The notes beneath the pieces are model-generated. The model ran no database searches. It saw nothing but the letters and a program-made list of their open reading frames with translations, and had not been told where the DNA came from. Of a stretch of 64,000 nucleotides of DNA, positions 18,594-31,268 are shown one piece after another (the first letter of the stretch is position 1; the number at the start of each line of letters is the position of its first letter). The position numbers and the translations under genes were made by a program. Where the stretch lies: positions 1,674,001 to 1,738,000 of the forward strand of contig NZ_CP107548.1 in assembly GCF_025836975.1 (NCBI RefSeq), given 5' to 3'. The stretch comes from Pollutimonas sp. M17. Its GTDB lineage: Bacteria; Pseudomonadota; Gammaproteobacteria; Burkholderiales; Burkholderiaceae_B.

Positions 18594-19682
18594 ATGGATA
18601 ATCGTTCGATACAGCAGGCCACCACGCCCATGACCATGATCCAGGCGCTGCGCTCGGCCATGGATGTCATGCTGGAGCGCGACGACAAGGTCGTCATCTT
18701 CGGGCAGGACGTGGGCTATTTCGGCGGTGTATTCCGCTGCACCGAAGGCCTGCAGGCCAAGTATGGCAAGACGCGCGTGTTCGACGCGCCCATTTCGGAA
18801 GGCGGCATCGTCGGAGCGGCGGTGGGCATGGGGGCCTACGGCTTGCGTCCCGTGGTCGAGATCCAGTTTGCCGATTACTTTTATCCCGCCACCGACCAGA
18901 TCGTGTCGGAAGCGGCGCGCCTGCGCTACCGCTCGGCCGGCGAGTTCATCGCGCCGCTGACCATACGCATGCCTTGCGGCGGCGGCATCTATGGCGGCCA
19001 GACGCACAGCCAGAGCCCCGAGGCGCTATTCACCCACGTCACGGGCCTGCGCACGGTCATGCCGTCCAACCCCTACGACGCGAAGGGCCTGCTGATCGCC
19101 GCCATCGAGTGCGACGACCCGGTCATCTTTCTTGAACCCAAGCGTCTTTACAACGGGCCTTTCGACGGCCATCACGACCAGCCGGTGGTGCCCTGGTCCA
19201 AGCATCCGCTGGGCAATGTCCCCGACGGCTACTACACCGTGCCGCTGGAGTCCGCCTCCGTCTTCCGGCCGGGCTCCGACCTGACCGTGCTGACTTACGG
19301 CACCATGGTCTTCGTTGCCGAAGTCGCCGCCAGGGAGTCCGGCATCGATGCCGAAATCATCGACCTGCGCAGCCTGTGGCCGCTGGACCTGGACACCATC
19401 GTGGCATCGGTCAGGAAGACGGGGCGCTGCGTGGTGGTGCACGAGGCCACGCAAACCAGCGGCTTCGGGGCCGAGCTGGCCACCCTGATCCAGGAGCATT
19501 GCTTCTACCATCTGGAAGCGCCCATAGAACGCGTGGCCGGATGGGACACGCCTTACCCGCATGCGCACGAATGGGCCTACTTTCCCAGCCCGGCGCGCCT
19601 GGCCGGCGCATTCAGGAAAACCATGGACGGGTCGCTGGCGGCCGAGCCATCGAAATCCGCCGGACAGGGAAGGGAGGCATGA
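18594..19682 (+). CDS. Branched-chain 2-oxoacid dehydrogenase E1 component, beta subunit
   Basis: Partner of the E1 alpha subunit, completing the ThDP site. The 362-residue protein begins MDNRSIQQATTPMTMIQALR and shows the transketolase-type core FGQDVGYFGGVFRCTEGL, APISEGGIVGAAVGMGAYGL and the C-terminal transketolase domain LTYGTMVFVAEVAARESGID. Its stop codon overlaps the E2 start as ATGA, and it starts two bases after the E1 alpha stop, so all are translated from one message. Confidence 0.93.
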   Translation: MDNRSIQQATTPMTMIQALRSAMDVMLERDDKVVIFGQDVGYFGGVFRCTEGLQAKYGKTRVFDAPISEGGIVGAAVGMGAYGLRPVVEIQFADYFYPATDQIVSEAARLRYRSAGEFIAPLTIRMPCGGGIYGGQTHSQSPEALFTHVTGLRTVMPSNPYDAKGLLIAAIECDDPVIFLEPKRLYNGPFDGHHDQPVVPWSKHPLGNVPDGYYTVPLESASVFRPGSDLTVLTYGTMVFVAEVAARESGIDAEIIDLRSLWPLDLDTIVASVRKTGRCVVVHEATQTSGFGAELATLIQEHCFYHLEAPIERVAGWDTPYPHAHEWAYFPSPARLAGAFRKTMDGSLAAEPSKSAGQGREA

Positions 19683-21079
19683 GCATGGGCACGCACATCA
19701 TAAAAATGCCCGACATCGGCGAGGGCATCGCCGAGGTCGAGCTGGTCGAATGGCACGTGCAGCCCGGCGACAGCGTGGTCGAGGATCAATTGCTGGCCGA
19801 CGTCATGACCGACAAGGCCACGGTGCAAGTGCCGTCGCCGGTCCATGGCAAGGTGCTGGCGCTGGGTGGCCAGGTGGGCGAAGTCATGGCCGTCGGGTCC
19901 GAACTGATACGCCTGGAGGTCGAAGGCGAGGGCAATGCCGGCAAGGCGTCCTCCGCGCGCGCGCCGGGGCCGGCGGAGGCTTCGGGGGTGGGCTCGTCAT
20001 CCGCTTCCGCCGTGGCCGCCGATGATGCGGCGCGCATTGAGATGGCTGCGGCCGACGACTCGGGCATAGAAAGAGCCGCCTCGCCTGATGGCGGATCTGA
20101 CGCTGATGCGCGGAACCGCCGGCCCGATGCCGATGAGGCGGCCAAACCGGCGGGCGGATCAGGCCCGTCCGTCGCCGGCTCGCCCGCCCGGCCGCAGGGC
20201 GGCAAGCCGCTGGCCTCGCCGGCGGTGCGCAAGCGCGCCTGGGACCTGGGCATCGAACTGCAGTACGTTCCGGCCACGGGCGATGCGGGCCAGATCACCC
20301 ACGCCGATCTGGATGCCTATGCGGCGCGCGTCCCGGCGGCCGCCGCCGGCGCGGATCGGGCCATCGCCCATGCGCGGCGCGACGATGAGCGGCAAGTTCC
20401 CGTCATCGGCCTGCGGCGCAAGATCGCCGAGAAAATGCAGGAGTCCAAGCGCCGCATTCCCCACTTCGCCTACGTCGAGGAGATCGACGTGACCGAGCTG
20501 GAAGCCTTGCGCGCGCGACTGAACGAACAATGGGCGACTAAGCGCGGCAAGCTGACCATCCTGCCTTTGCTGGCGCGTGCCATGGTGCTGGCCTTGCGGG
20601 ACTTCCCCCAGATCAACGCCCGCTACGACGACCAGGCCGGCATGGTCACGCAATACGGTGCCGTGCATCTGGGCGTTGCGGCCCAGACCGACGCGGGGCT
20701 GATGGTGCCCGTGCTGCGCCATGCCGAAACGCTGGACCTATGGGCCTGCGCCGCCGAGGTCGCCCGTCTGGCCGAGGCGGCCCGCGATGGCAGCGCAACG
20801 CGCGACGAACTTTCGGGATCGACGATCACGCTGACCAGCCTGGGCGCGCTGGGCGGCATCGCCTCCACACCGGTCATCAACCATCCGGAAGTGGCCATCG
20901 TCGGCGTCAACCGCATCGTCGAGCGCCCGATGATCGTGGGCGGCGCCATCGTCGCCCGCAAGATGATGAATCTTTCTTCCTCCTTCGATCATCGCGTCGT
21001 CGACGGCATGCACGCCGCCCAGTTCATACAACGCATCCGCGGCCTGCTCGAATGCCCGGCCCTGCTGTTCGTGGAGTAA
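19679..21079 (+). CDS. Dihydrolipoamide acyltransferase (E2) of branched-chain 2-oxoacid dehydrogenase
   Basis: Core of the complex; transfers the acyl group from lipoyl to CoA. Of 466 residues, 3-78 form one lipoyl domain with the lipoylated lysine in VMTDKATVQVPSP (K46). Residues about 85-180 are an Ala/Gly/Asp/Ser-rich flexible linker. A peripheral-subunit-binding domain follows (ASPAVRKRAWDLGIELQYV), then the catalytic domain with SSFDHRVVDGMHAAQF, where H438 and D442 are the catalytic pair. Only one lipoyl domain is present. The linker is more acidic and Ser-rich than usual. Start overlaps the E1 beta stop. Confidence 0.94.
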   Translation: MSMGTHIIKMPDIGEGIAEVELVEWHVQPGDSVVEDQLLADVMTDKATVQVPSPVHGKVLALGGQVGEVMAVGSELIRLEVEGEGNAGKASSARAPGPAEASGVGSSSASAVAADDAARIEMAAADDSGIERAASPDGGSDADARNRRPDADEAAKPAGGSGPSVAGSPARPQGGKPLASPAVRKRAWDLGIELQYVPATGDAGQITHADLDAYAARVPAAAAGADRAIAHARRDDERQVPVIGLRRKIAEKMQESKRRIPHFAYVEEIDVTELEALRARLNEQWATKRGKLTILPLLARAMVLALRDFPQINARYDDQAGMVTQYGAVHLGVAAQTDAGLMVPVLRHAETLDLWACAAEVARLAEAARDGSATRDELSGSTITLTSLGALGGIASTPVINHPEVAIVGVNRIVERPMIVGGAIVARKMMNLSSSFDHRVVDGMHAAQFIQRIRGLLECPALLFVE

Positions 21080-21088
21080 AAGGCCGAT

Positions 21089-22483
<1,395 letters not shown>

Positions 22484-22554
22484 CCCGTGCCGAAATATCT
22501 GACGCTACAATCGGCTTTCCGCTGAGAACGGCCAGAACGAGAGCGAGCATTCCC

Positions 22555-23511
22555 ATGACCCAGGCGTCTCCATCACAAGGAACCCAGCAGCCCCGGCTGG
22601 AGTTCGTCATGTGCGCAAGCCCCGCGGGCACGCACCGCATGGCGTATTGGGAGTGGGGCGATCCGGACAACGACAGGGTCCTGCTGTGCGTGCACGGACT
22701 GACGCGCACGGGCCGCGATTTCGATCAACTGGCGCGGCGCCTGTCATCCCGCTATCGGGTGGTCTGCCCCGATGTCGTGGGCCGGGGCAAGTCCGATTGG
22801 CTGATCAATGCCGCCGGCTATGTCGTGCCGCAATACGTGGCCGACATGCTGACCCTGATCGCGCGGCTCGATCCCGCGCAGTTGGACTGGGTGGGCACGT
22901 CCATGGGCGGCCTGATCGGCATGGGCCTGGCCGGAACGCTGGCCATGTCGGCCGCGGGCAGGCCGGCGCGCGGCCCCTTCGGCCTCCCGGCCGAGCAAAC
23001 CCTGCGCCTGGGCAAGATGGTGTTCAACGATATCGGACCCAGCCTCAGCTTTCCCGGGCTTGTCCGCATTGCCGAGTATGTCGGGCAGCCCATGCAGTTC
23101 GCCACATTCGCGCAGGCGGTCGATTATGTGCGCAGCGTATCGGCCGGATTCGGCCAGCACGACCGCCAGGGCTGGGAAGAACTGACCCGGCATGTATTCA
23201 ATCAGCAGGGCGACCAATGGGTCAAGCATTACGACCTGCGCATCGCCGAGCCTTTCGCCGGGCAGTCCGAAGACGGGGTGAGGGCGTCCGAAGCCGTGTT
23301 GTGGGCGGCCTACGAAAGCATTGCATCGCCTATACTGATCGTTCGGGGCGAGCAATCCGACCTGCTTACCTCGGAGACCGCCAAGCGCATGCTCGAACGC
23401 AATCCTCGCGCCAGTCTGCACAGCGTGCCCAAGGTCGGCCATGCACCCACGCTGCGCAGCGACGACGAGATCGATCCCGTCGCGCATTTCCTGCTGGCGC
23501 AAGCGGCGTAA
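22555..23511 (+). CDS. Alpha/beta hydrolase
   Basis: A 318-residue alpha/beta-hydrolase with LLCVHGLTRTGRDFD as oxyanion region, the nucleophile elbow WVGTSMGGL (S116), an insertion or lid region in the middle (about 125-250) and a C-terminal VPKVGHAPTL histidine. The substrate is unknown; an esterase or thioesterase is possible. It starts 71 bases after the E3 gene. A TACAAT box at 22506-22511 could be its own -10 element, but I see no convincing -35, so it may instead be read from the upstream operon. Confidence 0.85.
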   Translation: MTQASPSQGTQQPRLEFVMCASPAGTHRMAYWEWGDPDNDRVLLCVHGLTRTGRDFDQLARRLSSRYRVVCPDVVGRGKSDWLINAAGYVVPQYVADMLTLIARLDPAQLDWVGTSMGGLIGMGLAGTLAMSAAGRPARGPFGLPAEQTLRLGKMVFNDIGPSLSFPGLVRIAEYVGQPMQFATFAQAVDYVRSVSAGFGQHDRQGWEELTRHVFNQQGDQWVKHYDLRIAEPFAGQSEDGVRASEAVLWAAYESIASPILIVRGEQSDLLTSETAKRMLERNPRASLHSVPKVGHAPTLRSDDEIDPVAHFLLAQAA

Positions 23512-23543
23512 ACTGTTTTAACGTATTCAACCGGAGTCCAGGT

Positions 23544-24374
23544 ATCAAGGTCGATCTGCATTGTCATTCCACGATTTCCGACGGCGTCCTGTCGCCCGCG
23601 CAGGTCGCTGCGCGCGCGCATGCCAACGGCGTGGAGCTTTGGGCGCTGACGGATCACGACGAGCTTTCAGGCCTGGCCGAGGCCAGGCGCAGCGCCCAGG
23701 CCTTGGGCATGTCCTTCATTACCGGGGTGGAGATCTCGGTCACCTTCGCCGGCCATACCGTGCATATACTCGGCCTGGGTGTCGATGAAGGCGACACCGC
23801 CCTGCGGGCAGGGCTGGACGGCATACGGCAGGGCCGCGCCGTGCGCGCGCGCGAAATGGCCGACAGGCTGACGGCGCTGGGCATACCGGGCAGCTACGAG
23901 GGCGCCTTGCCCTATGCCGCCAACCCGTCCCTGATCAGCCGCACCCACTTCGCCCGCTTCCTGGTCGACAGCGGCCATTGCAAGACCATGCAGGCGGTGT
24001 TCGACAATTACCTGGGCGACGGCAAGCCGGCCAACGTTCCCGTCCATTGGTCCACCCTGGAGCAGGCCGTGGGCTGGATCGTCGGAGCGGGCGGCCGCGC
24101 CGCCATCGCCCATCCGGGCCGCTACGACTACACGCCCTTGCAATTCGACGCCTTGTTCGATCGGTTCAAGGAACTGGGCGGCACGGCCATCGAAGTCGTG
24201 ACCGGCAGCCACACGCCGGACCAGTATGCCGAGTACGCGGGCGTTGCGCGCCGCTACGGCTTTCTGGCTTCTTGCGGATCGGATTTCCACAGCCCCAAAG
24301 AGGGCAAGCTCGACTTGGGACAAATCCCCGCCTTGCCCGCCGACCTGAAGCCCATCTGGCACGATTGGGCCTGA
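23544..24374 (+). CDS. PHP-domain phosphoesterase (RNase AM/YciV-like), unusual start
   Basis: A member of the PHP family related to YciV/RNase AM, which removes 3'-phosphates or 5' nucleotides from small RNAs and nucleotides. Metal motifs are complete: DLHCHSTISDG, LWALTDHDELSG, ITGVEIS, AIAHPGRYD and CGSDFHSP, about 276 residues. The frame has no ATG, GTG or TTG between the previous gene and the DLHCHS motif. The best initiation point is ATC at 23544 (I-K-V-D-L-H-C-H), seven bases after GGAG; homologues start with Met at about this place. An ATC start or a base error are the alternatives. GreB follows. Confidence 0.85.
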   Translation: MKVDLHCHSTISDGVLSPAQVAARAHANGVELWALTDHDELSGLAEARRSAQALGMSFITGVEISVTFAGHTVHILGLGVDEGDTALRAGLDGIRQGRAVRAREMADRLTALGIPGSYEGALPYAANPSLISRTHFARFLVDSGHCKTMQAVFDNYLGDGKPANVPVHWSTLEQAVGWIVGAGGRAAIAHPGRYDYTPLQFDALFDRFKELGGTAIEVVTGSHTPDQYAEYAGVARRYGFLASCGSDFHSPKEGKLDLGQIPALPADLKPIWHDWA

Positions 24375-24429
24375 AGCTTCGGCTGTCGGCTCCGTCCCCT
24401 GGTTTTTCCATACCGTTTTCCGTATTGCC

Positions 24430-24987
24430 ATGAATAAAGCCTTTGTCAAAGAGTCCGAGAACGACGATGACGACGACCTGGGCCCCGAAGCGGTGAAGCT
24501 GCCCGCGGGCACCAAGAACTACATCACCACGCAGGGCTATGGACGCCTGCGCGACGAACTGGCCCACCTGATGAATGAAGAGCGTCCCTCGGTCGTGCAG
24601 GTGGTGTCGTGGGCGGCGTCCAACGGCGACCGTTCCGAGAACGGCGACTACCTGTACGGCAAGAAGCGCCTGCGCGAGATCGACCGGCGCATGCGTTTCC
24701 TGACCAAGCGCCTGGAGATCGCCGAAGTGGTCGATCCGGCCGCCCAGCCCAACAAGGACCAGGTTTTTTTTGGGGCAACCGTGGTGTATTCCGACAAGGC
24801 CGGCGAGGAGTTCCGCGTGACCATCGTCGGCGTGGACGAGGCCGAGCCGCTGCAAGGCCGGATCAGCTGGATTTCGCCGGTGGCCCGGGCGCTGCTCAAG
24901 GCGCGCGAAGGCGATACGGTCACCTTGCGCACGCCGGCCGGCATCGACGAACTCGATATCCTGGAAGTGATCTATCCGGATCACTGA
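24430..24987 (+). CDS. greB: Transcription elongation factor GreB
   Basis: Binds in the RNA polymerase secondary channel and stimulates cleavage of backtracked transcripts. The 185-residue protein has an N-terminal coiled coil with the tip motif ASNGDRSENGDYLYGKKRLREID, whose acidic Asp/Glu act at the polymerase active site (quoted with its flanks; key part NGDRSENGDY), and a C-terminal FKBP-like domain ending LDILEVIYPD. The N-terminus carries an acidic run (ENDDDDDLGPEAVKLP) not present in the shorter GreA. YGKKRLREIDRR is typical of GreB. Confidence 0.93.
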   Translation: MNKAFVKESENDDDDDLGPEAVKLPAGTKNYITTQGYGRLRDELAHLMNEERPSVVQVVSWAASNGDRSENGDYLYGKKRLREIDRRMRFLTKRLEIAEVVDPAAQPNKDQVFFGATVVYSDKAGEEFRVTIVGVDEAEPLQGRISWISPVARALLKAREGDTVTLRTPAGIDELDILEVIYPDH

Positions 24988-25068
24988 GGACACCGGCCCG
25001 CGATAAGCCTTCTGTGTACGGCAAACAGGTAAAATGGGGCATTTCCCCCTCTTTTTCCGCATTGCATT

Positions 25069-28000
25069 GTGACTTCTATCCAGTATTTCCTTGGTTCCCC
25101 CGTCTTGTCGCCGTTTCGCCGTGAACGCCTGCTGAAACGGTTTGCCGACCTTGGCCTGCCGGTCGCCGACATCAACGGCCTTTACGAACACTATGTCTGG
25201 ACCGACGAGGCCTTGAGCCAGCCGGACCAGAACCGGCTGGAGCAATTGCTGGATTACGGTGTCGCCGGCGATACAAGCAAGGAAAGCAAGAACTCATTGG
25301 TGTTGCGGGTGATTCCCCGCCTGGGCACGGTATCGCCCTGGGCCAGCAAGGCAAGCGACATCGCGCACAACTGCGGTTTGTCGGCGGTACGCCGCATCGA
25401 ACGGGGCATACGCTATGTGGTGACGCCGTCCCGCGGGCTGCTGGGCGCCAGGCCGCTGGATGCCGCGCAACTGGAAAAGATCGCCGCCTGCCTGCACGAC
25501 CGCATGACCGAGACCGTGGTCGATGCCTCGTTCGATGGCAGAGCCCTGTTCGCCTCGCTCCCGGGCAAGCCCATACAGACCATAGACGTGGTCGGCAAAG
25601 GCCAGGCGGCGCTCATCGAGGCCAACGGCGCCCTGGGCCTGGCCCTTTCCGACGATGAAATCGAATACCTGGAAGCCGCCTTCCGGCAACTGGGCCGCAA
25701 TCCCACCGACGTCGAATTGATGATGTTCGCGCAGGCCAACAGCGAGCACTGCCGCCACAAGATCTTCAACGCCCAATGGGTCATCGACGGCCAGGAACAG
25801 CCCAATACCCTGTTCGGAATGATACGCGCGACGCATGCCGCCCAGCCCGAGGGCACGGTGGTGGCGTATTCCGACAATGCCGCCATCATGTCGGGCGGGA
25901 CGGCGACCCTGTTCCATGCAGGCAGCGATGCCGTGTCGCCGGTCTACGGCCACCATCCGGCCACCGTGCACACGCTGATGAAGGTGGAAACCCACAACCA
26001 TCCCACCGCGATCGCGCCTTTTCCGGGTGCCTCGACGGGCGCCGGCGGCGAAATACGCGACGAGGGCGCAACCGGCCGGGGCTCCAAGCCCAAGGCCGGC
26101 CTGACCGGTTTCACCGTGTCCAACCTGCGCTTCGACGGCGCCATCGAACCCTGGGAGCAAGACGCCCATGGCTCGCCGGATCGCATCGCCAGCCCGTTGG
26201 ACATCATGATAGAAGGGCCGATAGGAGGCGCGGCCTTCAACAATGAATTCGGCCGACCCAATCTGCTGGGTTATTTCCGTACCTTCGAACAGGCTTCGGG
26301 CGGCACGCGCTGGGGCTATCACAAGCCCATCATGATCGCGGGCGGGCTGGGCGCCATCGACGGCCGCCTGACGCATAAAGATCCGATCCCTCCGGGCGCA
26401 TTGTTGATCCAGTTGGGCGGCCCGGGCATGCGCATCGGCATGGGCGGCGGAGCGGCCTCCAGCATGAGCGCCGGCACCAACAGCGCCGAGCTGGATTTCG
26501 ATTCCGTGCAGCGCGGCAATCCAGAGATCGAACGGCGCGGCCAGGAGGTCATCGACCGCTGCTGGCAGCAGGGCGAACACAACCCCATCATCGCCATCCA
26601 CGACGTCGGCGCGGGCGGCCTGTCCAATGCCTTTCCCGAGCTGGTCAACGACGCCGGCCGGGGCGCCTTGTTCGAACTGCAGCAGGTCCACCTTGAAGAG
26701 TCGGGCCTGTCCGCCGCCGAGATCTGGAGCAATGAATCGCAGGAGCGCTATGTCCTGGCCATCCTGCCGCAGGATCTGGCGCGCTTCGATGCGATCGCCC
26801 GGCGTGAACGCTGCCCCTATGCGGTGGTGGGCGTGGCCACCGAAGAGCGCCAATTGCGCGTCACCTACGGCGAAGGCCTGCCCGGTGTCGCCGATGCCGC
26901 GGCGCAGACGCAGCCCATGCAGCCGCGGCCCGTCGATGTGCCCATCGACGTCATCCTGGGCAAGCCGCCGCGCATGACGCGCGACGTCGAGCGCCAGGAG
27001 GCCTCGCATTCCGAGATCGATCTGGTGGGCATTCCCCTGGAGGAAGCCGTCGAGCGTGTTCTGCGCCATCCCACCGTGGCCAGCAAGAATTTCCTGATCA
27101 CCATCGGCGACCGGACGGTGGGGGGCTTGAGCAGCCGCGACCAGATGGTGGGCCCGTGGCAGATTCCCGTGGCCGATTGCGCCGTCACCCTGGCCGACTA
27201 CGAAGGCGTGCGCGGCGAAGCCATGGCCATGGGCGAGCGCAGTCCCTTGGCCATGATCGATGCTCCCGCGTCCGGGCGCATGGCGGTGGCCGAAGCCCTG
27301 ACCAATCTGGCCGCCAGCGATGTGCGGTCGCTCAAGGACATCAAGCTGTCGGCCAACTGGATGGCCGCCTGCGGCGTGCCCGGCCAGGACGCCGCCTTGT
27401 ACGACACCGTGTCCGCCGTCAGCGCATGGTGCCAGCAACTAGATCTATCCATACCCGTGGGCAAGGATTCTTTGTCCATGCGCACGGCATGGAATCACGA
27501 GGGCGAAGCGCGTCAAGTGGTGGCGCCGGTCTCGCTGATCGTGACGGCCTTCGCGCCGGTGGCCGACGTGAGGGCGACGCTGACGCCGCAATTGCGCACC
27601 GATGCCGGCGACACCGCGCTCATTCTGATCGACCTGGGCTTCGGGCGGCAGCGCCTGGGCGGTTCCATCCTGGCCCAGGCCTTCAATCAGACCGGCCAGT
27701 CGGTGCCCGATATCGACGATGCCGTGTCCCTGGGGGCCTTCTTCAAGACGGTCCGCCAACTGGCTTCGCAGGGCGATGTCCTGGCCTATCACGACCGTTC
27801 CGACGGCGGCCTGCTGGCCACCGTTTGCGAAATGGCGTTTGCGGGCCATGTCGGCGTCTCCATCAACCTGGACATGCTGACCATCGACCCGCATGCCGCC
27901 GATTGGGGCGACTACAAGATCCGCCCCGAGCAGATCTCGGTCCAGCGCGACGAGCTCACCCTGAAGGCCTTGTTCGCCGAAGAGGCGGGGGCGGTCATCC

Positions 28001-29124
28001 AGGTGCCGCTTGCGCAGCGCGACAAGGTGCTGCAGCAGTTGCGCGCGGCCGGTCTGTCCGCCCATTCCCACGTGATGGGCAGCCTGAACGGCACGGACGA
28101 GATACAGATCTACCGCGACGGCAAGTGCATCTACCAGAAGCCGCGCGCGGAGCTTGGGCAGATCTGGTCCGAAGTGTCGCGCCGCATCATGGCCCTGCGC
28201 GACAACCCCGCCTGCGCCCAGGCGGAGTTCGATACCTGGCAGGACAAGAATGATCCGGGCCTGTCGCCCATCGTCCCGTTCGATCCCCAGGAAGACGTTG
28301 CGGCGCCGTTCATCGCCACGGGCAAACGTCCCCGGGTTGCGATACTGCGCGAGCAGGGCTGCAACAGCCAGGTGGAAATGGCCTGGGCCTTCGACAAGGC
28401 CGGCTTCGAAGCCCTGGACGTGCACATGACCGACCTGCTGTCGGGCCGGGCCAATCTGGCCGATGTGCAGGGCCTGGTCGCCGTGGGCGGCTTCAGCTAT
28501 GGCGATGTGCTGGGCGCCGGCGAAGGCTGGGCGCGCACCATACGCTTCAACGCGCAATTGGCCGATCAGTTCGCCGCCTACTTCGCACGCCCCCACACCT
28601 TCGCGCTCGGCGTGTGCAACGGCTGCCAGATGATGGCGGCCCTGGCCGGCATGATCCCCGGCGCCGAGCACTGGCCGCGCTTCACCCGCAACCAGTCCGA
28701 GAAGTACGAGGCGCGCCTGTCCCTGGTCGAGGTGGCCGACTCGCCTTCGCTGTTCATGCAGGGCATGGCGGGCGCACGTATTCCCATCGCCGTCGCCCAT
28801 GGCGAGGGCTATGCCGACTTTTCCAGGCAGGGTTCGCTGGACAAGGTGCACGGCATTCTGAATTACGTGGACAATCGCGGGGCGCGCACGGAGCAGTATC
28901 CCTACAATCCCAACGGCAGTCCGCAAGGCCTGGCCGGCGTCACCACGGCGGACGGGCGATTCACCGTTCTGATGCCGCACCCGGAGCGGGTGACGCGCAA
29001 TGTGGCCATGTCCTGGGCTCCCGAGCGCTGGGGCGAGCATGATTCCGGCGGCAAGGGCAGCGCCCACGGCGGATTCACACCGTGGCTGCGCATGTTCCGC
29101 AATGCGCGGGTCTGGCTGGGCTGA
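25069..29124 (+). CDS. purL: Phosphoribosylformylglycinamidine synthase (large single-chain)
   Basis: Fourth step of purine synthesis: FGAR, glutamine and ATP to FGAM. The 1351-residue chain is the fused large form of proteobacteria: an N-terminal PurS-like part, a linker, two AIRS-type ATP-binding halves ([20 protein letters not shown] and later [10 protein letters not shown]) and a C-terminal glutaminase domain from about 1080 ([46 protein letters not shown] with C1183, MPHPERV). The start is GTG at 25069. A terminator stem-loop follows the stop. Confidence 0.97.
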   Translation: MTSIQYFLGSPVLSPFRRERLLKRFADLGLPVADINGLYEHYVWTDEALSQPDQNRLEQLLDYGVAGDTSKESKNSLVLRVIPRLGTVSPWASKASDIAHNCGLSAVRRIERGIRYVVTPSRGLLGARPLDAAQLEKIAACLHDRMTETVVDASFDGRALFASLPGKPIQTIDVVGKGQAALIEANGALGLALSDDEIEYLEAAFRQLGRNPTDVELMMFAQANSEHCRHKIFNAQWVIDGQEQPNTLFGMIRATHAAQPEGTVVAYSDNAAIMSGGTATLFHAGSDAVSPVYGHHPATVHTLMKVETHNHPTAIAPFPGASTGAGGEIRDEGATGRGSKPKAGLTGFTVSNLRFDGAIEPWEQDAHGSPDRIASPLDIMIEGPIGGAAFNNEFGRPNLLGYFRTFEQASGGTRWGYHKPIMIAGGLGAIDGRLTHKDPIPPGALLIQLGGPGMRIGMGGGAASSMSAGTNSAELDFDSVQRGNPEIERRGQEVIDRCWQQGEHNPIIAIHDVGAGGLSNAFPELVNDAGRGALFELQQVHLEESGLSAAEIWSNESQERYVLAILPQDLARFDAIARRERCPYAVVGVATEERQLRVTYGEGLPGVADAAAQTQPMQPRPVDVPIDVILGKPPRMTRDVERQEASHSEIDLVGIPLEEAVERVLRHPTVASKNFLITIGDRTVGGLSSRDQMVGPWQIPVADCAVTLADYEGVRGEAMAMGERSPLAMIDAPASGRMAVAEALTNLAASDVRSLKDIKLSANWMAACGVPGQDAALYDTVSAVSAWCQQLDLSIPVGKDSLSMRTAWNHEGEARQVVAPVSLIVTAFAPVADVRATLTPQLRTDAGDTALILIDLGFGRQRLGGSILAQAFNQTGQSVPDIDDAVSLGAFFKTVRQLASQGDVLAYHDRSDGGLLATVCEMAFAGHVGVSINLDMLTIDPHAADWGDYKIRPEQISVQRDELTLKALFAEEAGAVIQVPLAQRDKVLQQLRAAGLSAHSHVMGSLNGTDEIQIYRDGKCIYQKPRAELGQIWSEVSRRIMALRDNPACAQAEFDTWQDKNDPGLSPIVPFDPQEDVAAPFIATGKRPRVAILREQGCNSQVEMAWAFDKAGFEALDVHMTDLLSGRANLADVQGLVAVGGFSYGDVLGAGEGWARTIRFNAQLADQFAAYFARPHTFALGVCNGCQMMAALAGMIPGAEHWPRFTRNQSEKYEARLSLVEVADSPSLFMQGMAGARIPIAVAHGEGYADFSRQGSLDKVHGILNYVDNRGARTEQYPYNPNGSPQGLAGVTTADGRFTVLMPHPERVTRNVAMSWAPERWGEHDSGGKGSAHGGFTPWLRMFRNARVWLG

Positions 29125-29129
29125 TGGGC

Positions 29130-29152
29130 AACCCCGCGAAAGCGGGGTTTTT
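29130..29152 (+). terminator. Rho-independent terminator after purL
   Basis: Stem CCCCGC/GCGGGG with a GAAA loop, flanked by AA on the 5' side and a run of five T at 29148-29152. It lies six bases after the purL stop. Confidence 0.85.
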
Positions 29153-29192
29153 CCTTCTGGCGGCCGGCTAGGTAAATACCCTCGCTTAAGCG

Positions 29193-29198
29193 TATAAT
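29193..29198 (+). promoter_or_regulatory. -10 box of a guaB promoter
   Basis: A perfect TATAAT lies 24 bases upstream of the guaB start, between the purL terminator and the gene. The -35 region is poorly matched, so expression may need an activator or an extended element. Confidence 0.5.
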
Positions 29199-29218
29199 CT
29201 CGCTTTGCACGGAGCTAG

Positions 29219-30682
<1,464 letters not shown>

Positions 30683-30700
30683 GGCTGCTTCGGTTCGGCA

Positions 30701-30736
30701 ACGGCGCGCCATGGAAACATGGCGCGCCGTTTTTCT
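30701..30736. terminator. Strong terminator after guaB, possibly bidirectional
   Basis: A 13-base perfect stem (ACGGCGCGCCATG / CATGGCGCGCCGT) with a GAAA loop and a TTTTCTT tail at 30730-30736. The GNAT gene on the minus strand stops at 30736, so the same hairpin can end both transcripts. Confidence 0.88.
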
Positions 30737-31209
30737 TAGAGTTCCCGTTTGAAGAACAGCGCGCCGGGAATGGGATTGAATACATAGGCCTCGGCCGGTT
30801 CGAAGCCCAGCGCGGTATAAAGCGCGACCGCCGCGGCCATGGTGGGCAGCGTGTCCAGGTAGATGCGGGTGTAGCCGGCTTCGCGCGCCTCCTGGCACAG
30901 GCGTTCCGCCAGCCTTCGACCCAGCCGCTCTCCACGCATATCGGGCCGTACAAACAGCCGCTTCATTTCGCAGCCGCCGTCTTGAAGGGGGCGCAGCGCA
31001 ATGCAGCCCACCGCCTGGCCGCCTCGCCATGCCAGGAGTATGCGTCCGGCGGGCGCTTCGTATTTCCCGGGCAGGGCGGAGAGCTCCGCTTCAAAATCCT
31101 GGAAGCCAAGGTCGATGTCCAGGCTGTCGGCGTAGTCGCGGAACAGCGTGCGTACTATGGGAAGGTCTTGCGGTAGTCTGGCAGGCCGTATTTCTATGGG
31201 AATGGACAT
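30736..31209 (-). CDS. GNAT family N-acetyltransferase
   Basis: A 157-residue acetyltransferase of the Gcn5 fold. The acetyl-CoA binding motif A is seen as LFVRPDMRGERLGRRLAERL (about residues 85-104), followed by the beta-bulge region YTRIYLDTLPTMAAAVALY and GFEPAEAYVFNPIPGALFF. The substrate is unknown. It is downstream of the alpha/beta hydrolase and MFS genes on the same strand, with a 59-base gap to the hydrolase. Its end sits on the guaB terminator. Confidence 0.9.
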   Translation of the reverse strand: MSIPIEIRPARLPQDLPIVRTLFRDYADSLDIDLGFQDFEAELSALPGKYEAPAGRILLAWRGGQAVGCIALRPLQDGGCEMKRLFVRPDMRGERLGRRLAERLCQEAREAGYTRIYLDTLPTMAAAVALYTALGFEPAEAYVFNPIPGALFFKREL

Positions 31210-31268
31210 GGAAAGAATCGTATTGCTGAAGAGCGGCTATGGCGTTTGTTCCGGCGGCATGAAGTGTT

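Noticed and set aside
25030-25035. TAAAAT as a -10 box for purL
   Set aside because: A reasonable -10 but no acceptable -35 at any normal spacing.
25294-27438. Minus-strand open frame inside purL
   Set aside because: No motifs and wholly contained in the complete purL coding region.
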